DNA of 47,931 nt from Gammaproteobacteria bacterium (GCA_009839505.1 VXPO01000129.1:1-47931), one strand, 5' to 3'. Shown: positions 1-8,646, numbered from the stretch's first letter. Notes: generated by a model from the sequence alone, not told the origin. Numbers and translations: made by a program.

Positions 1-42
1 GCGACCACAACGCGCCCGTAGGGCGCGCGGTCGCCCCTACGG
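1..42. repeat. dispersed palindromic repeat, long form, copy 1
   Basis: This 42-bp unit is identical to 46418-46459 and matches 18888-18929 in inverted orientation with two differences. It folds on itself: an outer stem GCGACC/GGTCGC encloses an inner stem CGCGCCC/GGGCGCG with a 3-nt loop. It lies just past the 3' end of the HAD-like gene. It behaves like a REP or MITE-type intergenic element. Whether it acts as a terminator, an mRNA stabiliser or is merely parasitic cannot be told from sequence. Confidence 0.8.
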
Positions 43-98
43 TTCGGCCATCCATTCGACGGGTTGGGGATTTGTTCCGTGAAGCGTCGGCTGACCGG

Positions 99-800
99 CT
101 ACGCGTCACACAACTGGCGAGCCAACTCGCCGTAGTCCTCGGCGGTCACGTCGAACCCCTCGGTCGGTCCGTCGGCGCCGGGCTCCCACACCTTCGGCTT
201 CACGTAGCCCGTCTTGAGCCCCGCCCGTTTCGCGGCCAGGAGGTCTCCCGGGTGGACGGCGACCATCATCACCTCGTCCGGTTCGGCACCGAGCAAGCGT
301 GCCGCGGTTTGGTAGGACTCCGGCTCGGGCTTGTAGACCCCGAGGAACTCGCACGAGATGTACGCGTCCCAGTCGATTCCCGCGTGCTTCGAACTGTCCA
401 CCACGATGGAAAGGCTCAGCACCGTGAGAATCGACACGATGTAGCGTTCGCGGAGCTTCGCGAGTGCCTCGGGGACATCGTCCCAGACGCCCATGCGGTG
501 CCAGGCACGGTTCAGGTCGTCGCGGTCGGAGTCGGACAGTTCGAGTTGGGGATGGGCGTCGGCCAACTCGTCCAGCAAGGCCCGGTGAAGTTCATCGGCG
601 TTCTGCCAGGGCAGTTCGCCGCTGCGGACCTTGGCCAGTTCCTCGAACATGCGCCGCCGCCAGGTCATGGTGAAAGCACCGTCGTCCACGTCGACGCCGC
701 GTGCTCCGGCGAGCTTCCGAACCGCCTTGCGGGTGGCTGTTTGCCAATCGAAGATGCTGCCGCCGACGTCGAATGTCAGGGCTTTGATGCCGTTCATCAT
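99..800 (-). CDS. haloacid dehalogenase-like (HAD) hydrolase
   Basis: HAD-superfamily hydrolase of 233 residues, close to type II L-2-haloacid dehalogenases (about 220-240 residues). The N-terminal motif I reads LTFDVGGSIFDW and carries the expected nucleophile Asp. The YKPEPESY stretch supplies the motif III Lys, and MMVAVHPGDLLAAK resembles the C-terminal acidic motif of the type II dehalogenases. Such enzymes release halide from 2-haloacids; many relatives are phosphatases, so the substrate is open. The start was set at the first ATG of an ATGATGA string, where it overlaps the TGA of the upstream cytochrome gene. A longer reading frame exists upstream but lies inside the cytochrome and has no family similarity. 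The overlap suggests translational coupling as the last gene of a three-gene operon. Confidence 0.8.
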   Translation of the reverse strand: MMNGIKALTFDVGGSIFDWQTATRKAVRKLAGARGVDVDDGAFTMTWRRRMFEELAKVRSGELPWQNADELHRALLDELADAHPQLELSDSDRDDLNRAWHRMGVWDDVPEALAKLRERYIVSILTVLSLSIVVDSSKHAGIDWDAYISCEFLGVYKPEPESYQTAARLLGAEPDEVMMVAVHPGDLLAAKRAGLKTGYVKPKVWEPGADGPTEGFDVTAEDYGELARQLCDA

Positions 801-1942
801 GGTTTCCGCCTGCTCTTTGTGAAACTCCCGACCTTGCTGGTGACGGGCTTGTCCCGTGCCTCGTGACGGGGTTGGTTGAACCGAGCCTTGTAGGGATAGT
901 CTTCGCCCACGACGCGTCCTAGGCTGGCCCCGGTCGGAGGAACGACCCAATCGCATCCGGGCGTGTTCTCGGGGCGGTTCTCCCAACAGGTCTCAAGCGC
1001 GTCCCAATCCTCGGCCAGGCTGCCCGGATTCCTCGGCGGCATGTGCTCGTTGGGGTGCCAACCGTAGCGCATGAACAGCTTGGCCGTCCCCATGCCGATG
1101 CGATGGCAGTCCAGACACCCGTTGCCCTCGATGTGGATGGTGCGCATGTCCCAGTTCCCTCCGCCGAGAACGAAATAGGGCAGGTCGGTGGTCATTTCCC
1201 GATCCCTCGTCCGGATTCGGGGGACGACGACCTCGTCGGTGCCCGGAATCTTCGCGGCGTCGATGAACGAATTGTGGATGAAGGGGTCGTTCTGATGGCA
1301 CTGCACGCATTGCCCCTTGCCGGGGGTGCGGAAGGCGCGGTTGAATGCCGCGGGATCGTCGATCCATGGCATCACGCCGTGAAGACGATGTGTGTCGGGG
1401 TCGACGCTGGCCCAGGGCTGGATGGCGTCGCTGCTCTCGAAGAACCCGGTCGCACCGGTCCCATAGTGATAGCCGATCATCTGCACGGAACCCAGGACGT
1501 GCACCTTGCCCCGGTACTCGTAGCTGGAATTCCGGCCGAAACTGACCCACACCACGTCCGCCAGCGGCTCGCCGTTCCGTGTATGGCCTTGGTAGCGCTG
1601 TACCACGGATCCGGAGATGCATCCCTTGCCTAGGCGACTCGGGTTGTCGCACGACTTGAGGATCCCGCGCTGTTGGACGCCGTCGACGTAGAGCGGGATC
1701 TCCACTCCCTCGTCGAGGTCGATCCGCGGGGGAACACCGAGTATGGGCTCGACCATGGCGGCGTACTCGAAGGCGGTCTCGGGGAATAGGTCAGCCCTGT
1801 AGTGGACGTGCCTCGGAACGGCCGTCGCGGGGACCGGCGGCGGCTCTCCTTGCAGTTTGTCGTCGGCGCGGATTGGCTCCATCGTGCTGAACGCACCGAG
1901 CACAAGACCCAGCCCGACGGCCGCCGTCTGGGGCGCTTTCAT
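797..1942 (-). CDS. periplasmic diheme cytochrome c-like protein
   Basis: A 381-residue exported protein with two CxxCH c-type heme attachment motifs, CVQCH at 212-216 and CLDCH at 276-280. Residues 1-26 form a signal peptide with a likely cleavage site after RA. The rest matches no family I can name; it contains several tryptophan/histidine-rich stretches and extra cysteines at 98, 108, 319 and 330. Heme attachment would occur in the periplasm, so it is probably an electron carrier or a heme-containing oxidoreductase. It starts 8 bp after the arylsulfatase stop, with an AAGGAAG-type ribosome site a little far upstream, and its TGA overlaps the ATG of the HAD gene. The three genes should be one transcript. 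Confidence 0.75.
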   Translation of the reverse strand: MKAPQTAAVGLGLVLGAFSTMEPIRADDKLQGEPPPVPATAVPRHVHYRADLFPETAFEYAAMVEPILGVPPRIDLDEGVEIPLYVDGVQQRGILKSCDNPSRLGKGCISGSVVQRYQGHTRNGEPLADVVWVSFGRNSSYEYRGKVHVLGSVQMIGYHYGTGATGFFESSDAIQPWASVDPDTHRLHGVMPWIDDPAAFNRAFRTPGKGQCVQCHQNDPFIHNSFIDAAKIPGTDEVVVPRIRTRDREMTTDLPYFVLGGGNWDMRTIHIEGNGCLDCHRIGMGTAKLFMRYGWHPNEHMPPRNPGSLAEDWDALETCWENRPENTPGCDWVVPPTGASLGRVVGEDYPYKARFNQPRHEARDKPVTSKVGSFTKSRRKP

Positions 1943-1950
1943 GCGACCTG

Positions 1951-3579
1951 CTACTTCCTTGCGCTAGCGGCCGTCCCCCTGGCCGCTCTCAGGTTTTCGA
2001 GCATGTGCTCCCACGATTTCACGCCGCAACGCTCGGCCCAGGCGTCGTGGATGGCGCCGAGTTCCGCCACGACCTCCGGATGCTGCGCCGCTAGGTCGTC
2101 GGTTTCAGTGCGGTTCGCGACGATGTCGTAGAGCTCCCAGTCGCCCGGGTATTTGCAGACCAGTTTCCAGCGGCCTCGGCGTACGGCCTTGTTGCCCTCG
2201 TGCTCCCAGATCAGCGCTTCCTTGTGGTTGGGCTGATCGTCGAAGATCGGCGCCAGGCTGGTGCCCTCCAGCGGAATGATGTCGTTGCCCTGGTACCGCG
2301 TCGGGTAGTCCGCGCCAGCCACGTCGAGGCAGGTCGCCATGATGTCGGTGAGTTGGCCCGGCTCCTGCCGGAGCGCGCCCGCGTCGTTGATGACGGACGG
2401 CCAGTGGGCGATCAACGGCGTGGCGATGCCACCTTCGTGAACCCAGTGCTTGTACTCCCGAAACGGCGTGTTCGACAGGTTCGCCCAGGGGATCCCGTAG
2501 CTCTGGTAGGTGTTCTCGGGTCCCGGCATGACCGTCGGATCATTGCCCCGCATCACGGGTCTGCCATCCCGTGTCTGGGTCGTGCCCGCCGCGTAGGTGG
2601 GCGGCAGCGGACTTACCTCCTGCGCGAACTCCTCCGCGCAGGCGCCGTTGTCCGCGAGAAACAGAATCAGCGTGTTGTCGATCTGCTTGGTCTCGTCCAG
2701 CGCTGCAACGATTCGGCCGATGCCCTGATCCATACGATCGATCTGCGCCGCGTACACTTCCATGCGACGCTGCTCCCACTCCTTGTGCGCGGCCTCTTGC
2801 CATGGCGGCTGGGTGGGATCCCGGTCGGTGATCGGCCATGATGCATCGACGATGCCCATGGCGCGCATCCGTTGCAGACGCTCTTGCCGCAGCTGGTCCC
2901 AGCCGGCGGCGAAACGGCCGCGGTACCGTTCGATGTCCTCCGGGTGCGCATGCAGTGGCCAGTGCGGTGACGTGTACGCGGTGTAGAGGAAAAACGGTGC
3001 GTCGGTTCGGTTTTCGGCGTGTTCGCGGATGTAGACGGCCGCCTGATCGCTGATGGCGTCGGTGAGGAAGAAGCCCTCCGGCAGGCGTTCGACGTCGACG
3101 GGGTCGTTGTCCCGGGTCAATGTCCTTGGCTGCCAGTAGTTGGCCGCGCCGCCGAGAATGCCGAAGTAGTGGTCGAAGCCGCGCTGGCAGGGCCAGGCAT
3201 GCTTCGGGCCGTCGGGCGCGACGTGACGGCTGACGTGCCATTTGCCGCTCATGTAGGTGGCGTATCCCGCCGCGCCGAGCGCCTCGGCGATGGTTACGCA
3301 CTTGTCGTTCAGGCTGCCCCGGTAGCCGTCCTCGTCGAGATCCGTCGTCATCCAGCCGACGCCGGCCTGGTGGGGGTGGAGACCCGTGAGGATCGACGCC
3401 CGGGTGGGGCAACACCGGGCGGTGTTGTAGAACTGGGTGAAGCGGATGCCGTCGGCGGCGAGTCGATCGAGGTTCGGCGTTTGGATCTCGCCGCCGTAGC
3501 AGCCGATGTCGGAGAACCCCATGTCGTCGTTCATGACGAGCAGGATGTTTGGCGGACTTGTCTTCGCGCGTTCCGGCAC
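1951..3579 (-). CDS. arylsulfatase (type I, formylglycine-dependent)
   Basis: A 542-residue sulfatase of normal family length. The active-site signature CCPTRASILTG spans residues 56-66, with Cys56 the residue expected to be oxidised to formylglycine and Arg60 its partner. Metal ligands appear in the N-terminal NDDMG (Asp18, Asp19) and in the LADNGACAEEF block. The C-terminal part keeps EGTSLAP and WELYDIVAN, typical of alkyl/aryl sulfatases. It hydrolyses sulfate esters. No signal peptide is visible, so a cytoplasmic location is possible, and no formylglycine-generating enzyme is encoded in the window. The GTG start is fixed by a near-perfect Shine-Dalgarno sequence. It is the first gene of the operon with the diheme cytochrome and HAD hydrolase. 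Confidence 0.93.
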   Translation of the reverse strand: MPERAKTSPPNILLVMNDDMGFSDIGCYGGEIQTPNLDRLAADGIRFTQFYNTARCCPTRASILTGLHPHQAGVGWMTTDLDEDGYRGSLNDKCVTIAEALGAAGYATYMSGKWHVSRHVAPDGPKHAWPCQRGFDHYFGILGGAANYWQPRTLTRDNDPVDVERLPEGFFLTDAISDQAAVYIREHAENRTDAPFFLYTAYTSPHWPLHAHPEDIERYRGRFAAGWDQLRQERLQRMRAMGIVDASWPITDRDPTQPPWQEAAHKEWEQRRMEVYAAQIDRMDQGIGRIVAALDETKQIDNTLILFLADNGACAEEFAQEVSPLPPTYAAGTTQTRDGRPVMRGNDPTVMPGPENTYQSYGIPWANLSNTPFREYKHWVHEGGIATPLIAHWPSVINDAGALRQEPGQLTDIMATCLDVAGADYPTRYQGNDIIPLEGTSLAPIFDDQPNHKEALIWEHEGNKAVRRGRWKLVCKYPGDWELYDIVANRTETDDLAAQHPEVVAELGAIHDAWAERCGVKSWEHMLENLRAARGTAASARK

Positions 3580-3583
3580 AGAA

Positions 3584-3596
3584 CCTCACCTCCTTA
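3584..3596 (-). promoter_or_regulatory. strong ribosome binding site of the arylsulfatase gene
   Basis: On the minus strand this reads TAAGGAGGTGAGG, almost fully complementary to the 16S rRNA 3' end. The AAGGAGG core is at 3589-3595, 9 nt before a GTG codon. It decides the GTG start and suggests high translation of the operon's first gene. Confidence 0.85.
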
Positions 3597-3701
3597 GGCG
3601 ACCGTGGGGTCGCGTACCGTATCATGGTCGCATGGCAGAGCCCGGGTACACGCATCGGCTGCGGCGGTGCGGCCGGTGGTGCCCAGGCAACAAGGAAGCC
3701 G

Positions 3702-4376
3702 ATGCCTGTTTGGCTCTTCATGTTCGCTGTCGTCGCCGTGCTGGGTCTCACGGGGATCGTCGTTCGTTTCCTCGACTCCGGAGAACTCGATCCCTACCAC
3801 GTCCTGCTCTGCCTGTTCTTCTCGTTGAACTTCCTCGCGAGCTACTGGGAGATCTGTCTCTACTTTCGCCGGGACTACGTCGAACAACGGGTCGGCTTCT
3901 GGCGCGAGCGACAACAAGAGGAGCAAACGTCGCCGGCTTGGCTGTTCCTCATGCAACGCGTGACGCTCCGCCGCGTGTTCTCGCCGTCGTTCTGGGCGGA
4001 CGTCTGGGCGAGCTACTCGTTGTACGACGGTTCGTACGCCGATAGGCGGACGTTCGGCTTCACCTGCGACATCGCCAACGGCTTCATCACGCCGCTGCCT
4101 TCGTTGATCCTGTACGCGACCTTCACGACGCCGTTTCTCCCGGCGATCGTCGCCGGCGCCATCGGCGCGATGCTCTTCTGGCAGTGGCTCTATGTGACCT
4201 CCGGCTACTGGGCGAGTTTCTTCATCGCCAAGCGCCATCGAGAACTCGGCGCTTGGGAGGCGTTTGCCCACGTTCACCTGGCCAACTCCATGTGGATCCT
4301 GTTCCCCCTGCTGGGACTCTATGTATCCATCCGATTGATCCTCGACGGCAACTACAGCGTTCTCGGCGTTGGCTGA
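3702..4376 (+). CDS. polytopic membrane protein of unknown function
   Basis: A 224-residue integral membrane protein that I do not recognise. Hydrophobic segments lie at about residues 2-22, 32-58, 130-150 and 150-172, with a last one near 198-218, so four to five membrane passes. Between the second and third is a charged loop with YFRRDYVEQRVGFWRERQQEE, likely cytoplasmic. The ATG at 3702 follows AAGGAAG by a few bases and starts directly with a membrane segment; the longer frame upstream is arginine-rich and non-hydrophobic, so it was discarded. It is divergent from the sulfatase operon. The reverse strand has a long open frame over the same bases, which is best read as a GC shadow. Confidence 0.65.
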   Translation: MPVWLFMFAVVAVLGLTGIVVRFLDSGELDPYHVLLCLFFSLNFLASYWEICLYFRRDYVEQRVGFWRERQQEEQTSPAWLFLMQRVTLRRVFSPSFWADVWASYSLYDGSYADRRTFGFTCDIANGFITPLPSLILYATFTTPFLPAIVAGAIGAMLFWQWLYVTSGYWASFFIAKRHRELGAWEAFAHVHLANSMWILFPLLGLYVSIRLILDGNYSVLGVG

Positions 4377-4388
4377 ACACAATGATCG

Positions 4389-4412
4389 ACTCGTACTAGC
4401 ACACGTACGAGT
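4389..4412 (+). terminator. perfect hairpin downstream of the membrane protein
   Basis: ACTCGTAC at 4389-4396 pairs with GTACGAGT at 4405-4412 across an 8-nt loop. It lies 12 bp past the stop codon, where a terminator would be. No T tract follows, so factor-independent termination is doubtful; an operator is the alternative. The rest of 4377-4580 shows no gene. Confidence 0.4.
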
Positions 4413-4580
4413 TCGTCGGCCGTTCCCCGCGAGGCGAACAGAATGAAGGCTTGGCCTTGCCATCCGTCGCGTAGGACCGATGTGAGTCGGCCGGCTACTT
4501 CCCCGTAAGTGAGGATTCCTTGCTCTACGCGCCTTCCATCCGGCGGCAGCTTCTCGTATCGGCCTTAGGCTGCCGTCCGA

Positions 4581-5468
4581 TCAAGCGAACGGGTCCGTTC
4601 CCGCACGCATCATCGTGCCGACGCGGCTGTAGTCCGGTGCCTGCGGATCCTCGTAGGGATACAACGCCTTGCCGATCACCCGTTCAAGCTCCGGGTATTT
4701 CTGTAGCAGTTGTGGCGAGGTGGTCTCGTAGTTGTGCTGCACGCGCATGTACGGGCGCATGTAGTTCTGCACGAGGGTGACCCTCAGGCCCGGGTTCTTC
4801 CGTCCCGCCGACGCGTGCCAGGTCGCGCCGTTCCAGATGGCGAGCGAGCCAGCCTTGGCGATCAGCGGCACGAATTTGAAGGGCGTGTTCTCAAGATTCG
4901 CCTCGTGGGGCAAAGTCGCGCGGCCGTAGTGATGGCTGCCGGGGACGAACAGGGTCGGTCCGTCGTCCTGGCCGGCGTAGTCGGTACACACCCAGGACGC
5001 GTTGCACATGTGGGCGATCTGACCGGCGCCCGGCGGGACGCCATGCGAATCGCTGTGTAGCCCCAGTCCGGGGGCGCCCTCGCCCTTGATGATCCACGTC
5101 TGACCCGAGAACACGGCGCTCTGGCCAAGGAGCCAGCGCACCAGCGCCAGGACCACCGGGTTGATCGCCGCCTCGACGAACACCTCGTCCTCCTCGAGCA
5201 GATGCCAACTGCCCTTGCCGGTTTGGCGCATGTCCACGGACGCCGTCCGGTAGTCGCCGATCTCGACCCCGTTGCGCTTCTCGCAGGTGCGGACGATGGC
5301 GTCCCGGAGACGATCGACGAAGCCGTCCTGGGACTGCATCTTCTCGGGCGGCACGACCGTCATGCCGTAGGCTTCGAGTTCGACGACGTGCTGGTGGAGA
5401 TCGTACTTGTCGATCTCGGCCATGAGATTGTCGACGTGCGGATACGCCTCGTAGCTGGACAGACTCAT
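4581..5468 (-). CDS. phytanoyl-CoA dioxygenase (PhyH) family protein 1
   Basis: A 295-residue Fe(II)/2-oxoglutarate-dependent oxygenase of the PhyH family. The iron triad is visible as His138-x-Asp140 in LGLHSDSHG and a distal His at 218 in GATWHAS. The 2-oxoglutarate-binding Arg is probably Arg229. GPTLFVPGSHHYGR at 170-183 is the family's hallmark turn. Such enzymes hydroxylate or oxidatively cleave small organic acids, CoA esters, phosphonates or natural products with CO2 and succinate as coproducts; the substrate here is unknown. The ATG is preceded by GGGGGAG. It faces surE across an 87-bp divergent intergenic region. Confidence 0.9.
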   Translation of the reverse strand: MSLSSYEAYPHVDNLMAEIDKYDLHQHVVELEAYGMTVVPPEKMQSQDGFVDRLRDAIVRTCEKRNGVEIGDYRTASVDMRQTGKGSWHLLEEDEVFVEAAINPVVLALVRWLLGQSAVFSGQTWIIKGEGAPGLGLHSDSHGVPPGAGQIAHMCNASWVCTDYAGQDDGPTLFVPGSHHYGRATLPHEANLENTPFKFVPLIAKAGSLAIWNGATWHASAGRKNPGLRVTLVQNYMRPYMRVQHNYETTSPQLLQKYPELERVIGKALYPYEDPQAPDYSRVGTMMRAGTDPFA

Positions 5469-5555
5469 GCGGCTCCCCCGGGGTTCGCGTTCTGTGCGTC
5501 GTCACAAACGCACATCATATACTTGTCCGCTTTGTGTCGAACGGAGGAGGCGTCC
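5469..5555. promoter_or_regulatory. divergent promoter region between PhyH gene and surE
   Basis: Both flanking genes are read away from this segment, so it must hold two start signals. TATACT at 5518-5523 (plus) and TATGAT on the minus strand at 5514-5519 are -10-like and overlap each other. No convincing -35 hexamer stands at the right distance for either. Overlap would couple the two promoters. Confidence 0.35.
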
Positions 5556-6383
5556 GTGCGTATTCTGGTTACCAACGACGACGGCATCGACGCACCCGGC
5601 ATCCAGGAACTGGCACGGCGGATCGAACGTGCGGGCCACGAGGTCGTGATAGTCGCCCCGGACCACAACGCCTCGGGTACCGGAGCCTCATTGGGCGGCT
5701 TGTCTGCGAACGACCCGGTACGGGTGTCGGCACAGCGCATCGACGGGCTCAGGGGCGAGGCACACGCCTTGTCGGGACCGCCGGCGCTGTGCGTGATGGC
5801 GGGTAACCTCGAGGCGTTCGGTCCCCGTCCCGACGCGGTGGTCTCGGGTATCAATGCGGGACTCAACACTGGCCGGTCGGCGCTGCACAGCGGCACCGTG
5901 GGCGCCGCCCTTGCGGGGCAGAACTTCGGCTTCCGGTCGATGGCCGTGAGTCTCGACCGGGATGGCGACCGCTGGCACTGGGACGCCGCGGCCGAAATCG
6001 CCGTCGAAATGCTCCCGCACGTGCTCACCGGTCCGTCGAGGCTGGCGCTCAATCTCAACGTCCCTGGCGCGCCGCGTGATCGGATCCGGGGCGTTCGCTG
6101 GACTCGATTGGCCACGTTCGGTTCGGTACGCGCTGCGATCACGAAGGTCGAGCAGGGCCGGCTTCACTTCGAGTTGCAGCGAACCGGGTACGTCCCGGAG
6201 GAAGGTACCGATCTGGCGACGGTACGGGCTGGCTACGCGGCCATCACCTCGCTGCAGGGCGCCGTGGAGGTGTGGGGTGCTGGCGCGCGGGTGGGCGACG
6301 CCTTCCACGCGGCCAAGGGCATGCCCGGCGCTTCCGCCGGCCATGAGCTGCGCCCTGCGCAAGTCGTTTTGGACGGTGCTTGA
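5556..6383 (+). CDS. surE: 5'/3'-nucleotidase SurE
   Basis: A 275-residue SurE, slightly longer than the usual 250. The N-terminus MRILVTNDDGIDAPG contains the metal-binding Asp8-Asp9; Ser40 in the APDHNASGTG block and Asn100 in VVSGINAGLNTG complete the site, followed by HSGTVGAAL. SurE is a cytoplasmic metal-dependent phosphatase acting on nucleoside 5'- and 3'-monophosphates and is linked to stationary-phase survival. The start is the GTG at 5556, preceded by GGAGGAGG at 5543-5550. An in-frame extension upstream runs antisense into the PhyH gene and was rejected. Most proteobacteria place surE beside pcm, nlpD or rpoS; none is near here. Confidence 0.92.
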   Translation: MRILVTNDDGIDAPGIQELARRIERAGHEVVIVAPDHNASGTGASLGGLSANDPVRVSAQRIDGLRGEAHALSGPPALCVMAGNLEAFGPRPDAVVSGINAGLNTGRSALHSGTVGAALAGQNFGFRSMAVSLDRDGDRWHWDAAAEIAVEMLPHVLTGPSRLALNLNVPGAPRDRIRGVRWTRLATFGSVRAAITKVEQGRLHFELQRTGYVPEEGTDLATVRAGYAAITSLQGAVEVWGAGARVGDAFHAAKGMPGASAGHELRPAQVVLDGA

Positions 6384-6431
6384 ACGCGATTTGCCATACT
6401 TGGCTTGTCGACTTCGGGGAGGGGAGGATCC

Positions 6432-7415
6432 ATGCTGCGCGTCGCCATGCTGAGCCGATGGCACGTCCATGCCAGCCAGTACGCTGGCGAGACTCGCGCC
6501 AACCCGGATGCCGACGTTGTCGCCGTGTGGGATGAGGATCCCGAACGGGGTACCGCCTGGGCTGCGGAACTCCAAGTTCCCTTCGAGGGCAATCTGGACG
6601 CGCTGTTGGCCAGCGACGACATCGACGCCGTCTGCGTCGTAACCCCGACGAACCTGCATCGCGACGTGATGGTGCGGGCGGCCAACGCCGGCAAGCACAT
6701 CTTCACGGAGAAGGTGCTGGCGACCACCGTGTCCGATTGCCATGCCATCGCCGACGCCGTCAGGGACAACGACGTCAAGTTCTGCATCTCGTTTCCGCGG
6801 CGGACGATCCCGGAAATCCTGTACGCGAAGCAGGCGCTGGACGAGGGCCTGTTCGGTCGGGTGACGGCGCTCCGGGTACGGATCGCCCACGACGGCGCCG
6901 TCCGCGACTGGCTACCGGCTCACTTCTACGACCCCGAGGCCTGCGGCGGTGGCGCGATGATGGACCTCGGTGCCCACGGCATGTACCTCTGCCGCTGGCT
7001 CTTAGGTCCGCCGAAACGCATCGTCTCGGTGTTCAACTCGGTCACCGGTCGGGCCGTGGACGACAACACGGTGTCGGTGATCGAGTTCGACAACGGCGCG
7101 ATCGCGGTCAACGAGACCTCGTCCGCGGGATTCGGCGGCTGCTATTCCCTCGAAATCGACGGCACGGAAGGGGGCTACCGCATGCTGTCGCCGGGCGAGG
7201 GCGTTCAGGTTCGGTCGAAACACCTCGAGCCGCGCGGCTGGCGGAACCCTGGGAAACTGCCGGAAGCCCACCCGAAACCCATCGACCAATGGATCGCCGG
7301 CTGCGTACACGACACGCCCATCGAGTTCGGTCTCACCGAGGCAATTCAACTCACCGAACTCATGGAGGCTGCCTACGCGGCCGATGGCGAAGGCCGGAGC
7401 GTGAGCCTTGGCTGA
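6432..7415 (+). CDS. Gfo/Idh/MocA family NAD(P)-dependent oxidoreductase
   Basis: A 327-residue protein with a Rossmann N-terminus (LRVAMLSRWHVHASQYA), the VVTPTNLH strand-loop, and the family's GKHIFTEK motif with the EK pair at 93-94. The second domain carries GGGAMMDLGAHGMYLCRWLLG, whose His at about 182 is the usual catalytic residue. These enzymes oxidise or reduce sugars, inositols and related polyols. The ATG at 6432 follows GGGGAGG. Its stop overlaps the start of the next PhyH gene, so the two are coupled and probably act on the same metabolite. The opposite strand's long open frame has no family similarity. Confidence 0.9.
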   Translation: MLRVAMLSRWHVHASQYAGETRANPDADVVAVWDEDPERGTAWAAELQVPFEGNLDALLASDDIDAVCVVTPTNLHRDVMVRAANAGKHIFTEKVLATTVSDCHAIADAVRDNDVKFCISFPRRTIPEILYAKQALDEGLFGRVTALRVRIAHDGAVRDWLPAHFYDPEACGGGAMMDLGAHGMYLCRWLLGPPKRIVSVFNSVTGRAVDDNTVSVIEFDNGAIAVNETSSAGFGGCYSLEIDGTEGGYRMLSPGEGVQVRSKHLEPRGWRNPGKLPEAHPKPIDQWIAGCVHDTPIEFGLTEAIQLTELMEAAYAADGEGRSVSLG

Positions 7416-8298
7416 CGGCATCGTTCGCATCTCGCCGGACGACACCAAGGGTGCCGCGGAGGCGATCGACGAGCACGGCTGCGTGATTCTCGTGGGCGCG
7501 GTACCGACCAAACCCTTGGACGTGCTGCGGCGGCGAATGGACCGCGACACGCACACCCTGCTGCGCTACTGCGAAACCATCGGCGGCAATCCCCGCGAAA
7601 CCGGTCATCTGCAGCAGGGACCGCCGCCGTTCGCCGACTACGTATTCCCGGAAGTCGCCATGAACCCGGCGGTGAATGCGGTGTCTCGCGCCGTCTACGG
7701 GGAGCGCCCCCGTCTCACGTTCTACAACGGCAACACCAATTGCCCGGGCAGCGTGCGCCAGCGCCTGCACATGGATGGTCGGCATTCGACCCAACCCGGT
7801 GAACCGGTCAGCCCGACTTCGAGCATGGTCGTCAACATCCCGACCGGTCCCGCGCACGACGCCAATGGCGCCATCGAGCTCTGGCCCGGCAGTCACCGGG
7901 TGGCGGTGTTCGACAGCAACGGCGTTCCGGAGCGGATGGAGGAGGAGCGTCGTGTGGTTCGGGGACCCGTCAATCCGCATACAAAGCCGGGGGATGTCCT
8001 GCTCCGCGACGTCCGTCTCTGGCATCGGGGCGTCCCGAATCCCTCCGACTGTCCGCGCCACATGATCGCGTTGATCCTGACGAAACCTTGGAGTGAATCG
8101 CGTCATCGGCTGAAGTTCGGCATGGGCTGCGAGCGAGCTTTGGAAGGTCACGACGCGGACCCCAACGCCGAGTATGTCGACGGGCCCATCGACTACCTGT
8201 TCCATGAGACGCGGCGGATATTGGTCGGCCATGTGCGGGCTCGACGGCAGTCAGGTGAACAAGGGTCGAAGATCGGTGCGGAACGAAACCGGTGTTGA
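7408..8298 (+). CDS. phytanoyl-CoA dioxygenase (PhyH) family protein 2
   Basis: A 296-residue Fe(II)/2-oxoglutarate oxygenase. His121-x-Asp123 (RLHMDGRH) and His206 (RLWHRGVPN) form the iron triad, with Arg218 the probable 2-oxoglutarate anchor; GAIELWPGSHR at 154-164 is the family turn. The start is a TTG that overlaps the last codons of the oxidoreductase gene; an in-frame TGA six bases upstream rules out a longer N-terminus. A GGAG lies about 10 nt upstream. Substrate unknown. The two-gene unit with a Gfo/Idh/MocA protein suggests a short catabolic route. Confidence 0.87.
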   Translation: MADGIVRISPDDTKGAAEAIDEHGCVILVGAVPTKPLDVLRRRMDRDTHTLLRYCETIGGNPRETGHLQQGPPPFADYVFPEVAMNPAVNAVSRAVYGERPRLTFYNGNTNCPGSVRQRLHMDGRHSTQPGEPVSPTSSMVVNIPTGPAHDANGAIELWPGSHRVAVFDSNGVPERMEEERRVVRGPVNPHTKPGDVLLRDVRLWHRGVPNPSDCPRHMIALILTKPWSESRHRLKFGMGCERALEGHDADPNAEYVDGPIDYLFHETRRILVGHVRARRQSGEQGSKIGAERNRC

Positions 8299-8302
8299 TT
8301 TG

Positions 8303-8321
8303 GGTGTCAAACGTGTACACC
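8303..8321. promoter_or_regulatory. inverted repeat upstream of the Phd-like gene
   Basis: GGTGT at 8303-8307 and ACACC at 8317-8321 are inverted, and GTGTACAC at 8313-8320 is itself a perfect palindrome. It lies 32 bp before the antitoxin-like ATG, where an autoregulatory Phd-type operator is expected. No flanking promoter hexamers were clear. Confidence 0.3.
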
Positions 8322-8352
8322 TTGAGTAGCACCTAGACTTCAGGCACCCCGC

Positions 8353-8646
8353 ATGGACTCCATAAGTGTCCGTCAGCTACGTACCGAGTCCGCCGCGGTT
8401 TGGGACGCTTTGGCCGAGTCGAAGGATCTCGTGGTCACGTCCAACGGCAAGCCGATCGCCCTCTTGTCGGCGGTCTCGGCGACAACGCTGGAAGCGTCCC
8501 TCGCCGCGCTTAGGCAGGCTCGGGCTCAACTCGCGGTTGCGGCGATGCAGCAGTGTGCGAACGAGACAGGTGCCGACCGATTGACGCTTGTCGACCTAAA
8601 CGCGGAGATCGAAGCCGTTCGCCGTGAATTACCGCCTGAGCGATGA
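8353..8646 (+). CDS. Phd/YefM-type antitoxin-like protein
   Basis: A 97-residue protein whose N-terminal half fits the Phd/YefM DNA-binding fold: a start of the type MDSISVRQLR, then LVVTSNGKPIALLSAV, the conserved strand-turn of the family. The C-terminal half is Ala/Glu-rich and helical, as in antitoxins that fold onto a toxin. Phd proteins repress their own operon and neutralise the partner. The stop codon overlaps the ATG of the nucleotidyltransferase, so the two are translated together. No Doc, RelE or PIN toxin follows, which is unusual for the family. Confidence 0.7.
   Translation: MDSISVRQLRTESAAVWDALAESKDLVVTSNGKPIALLSAVSATTLEASLAALRQARAQLAVAAMQQCANETGADRLTLVDLNAEIEAVRRELPPER

Noticed and set aside
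5688-6890. 400-codon minus-strand frame opposite surE and the oxidoreductase
   Set aside because: It crosses two well-supported genes and its translation resembles no family. High GC leaves antisense frames open.
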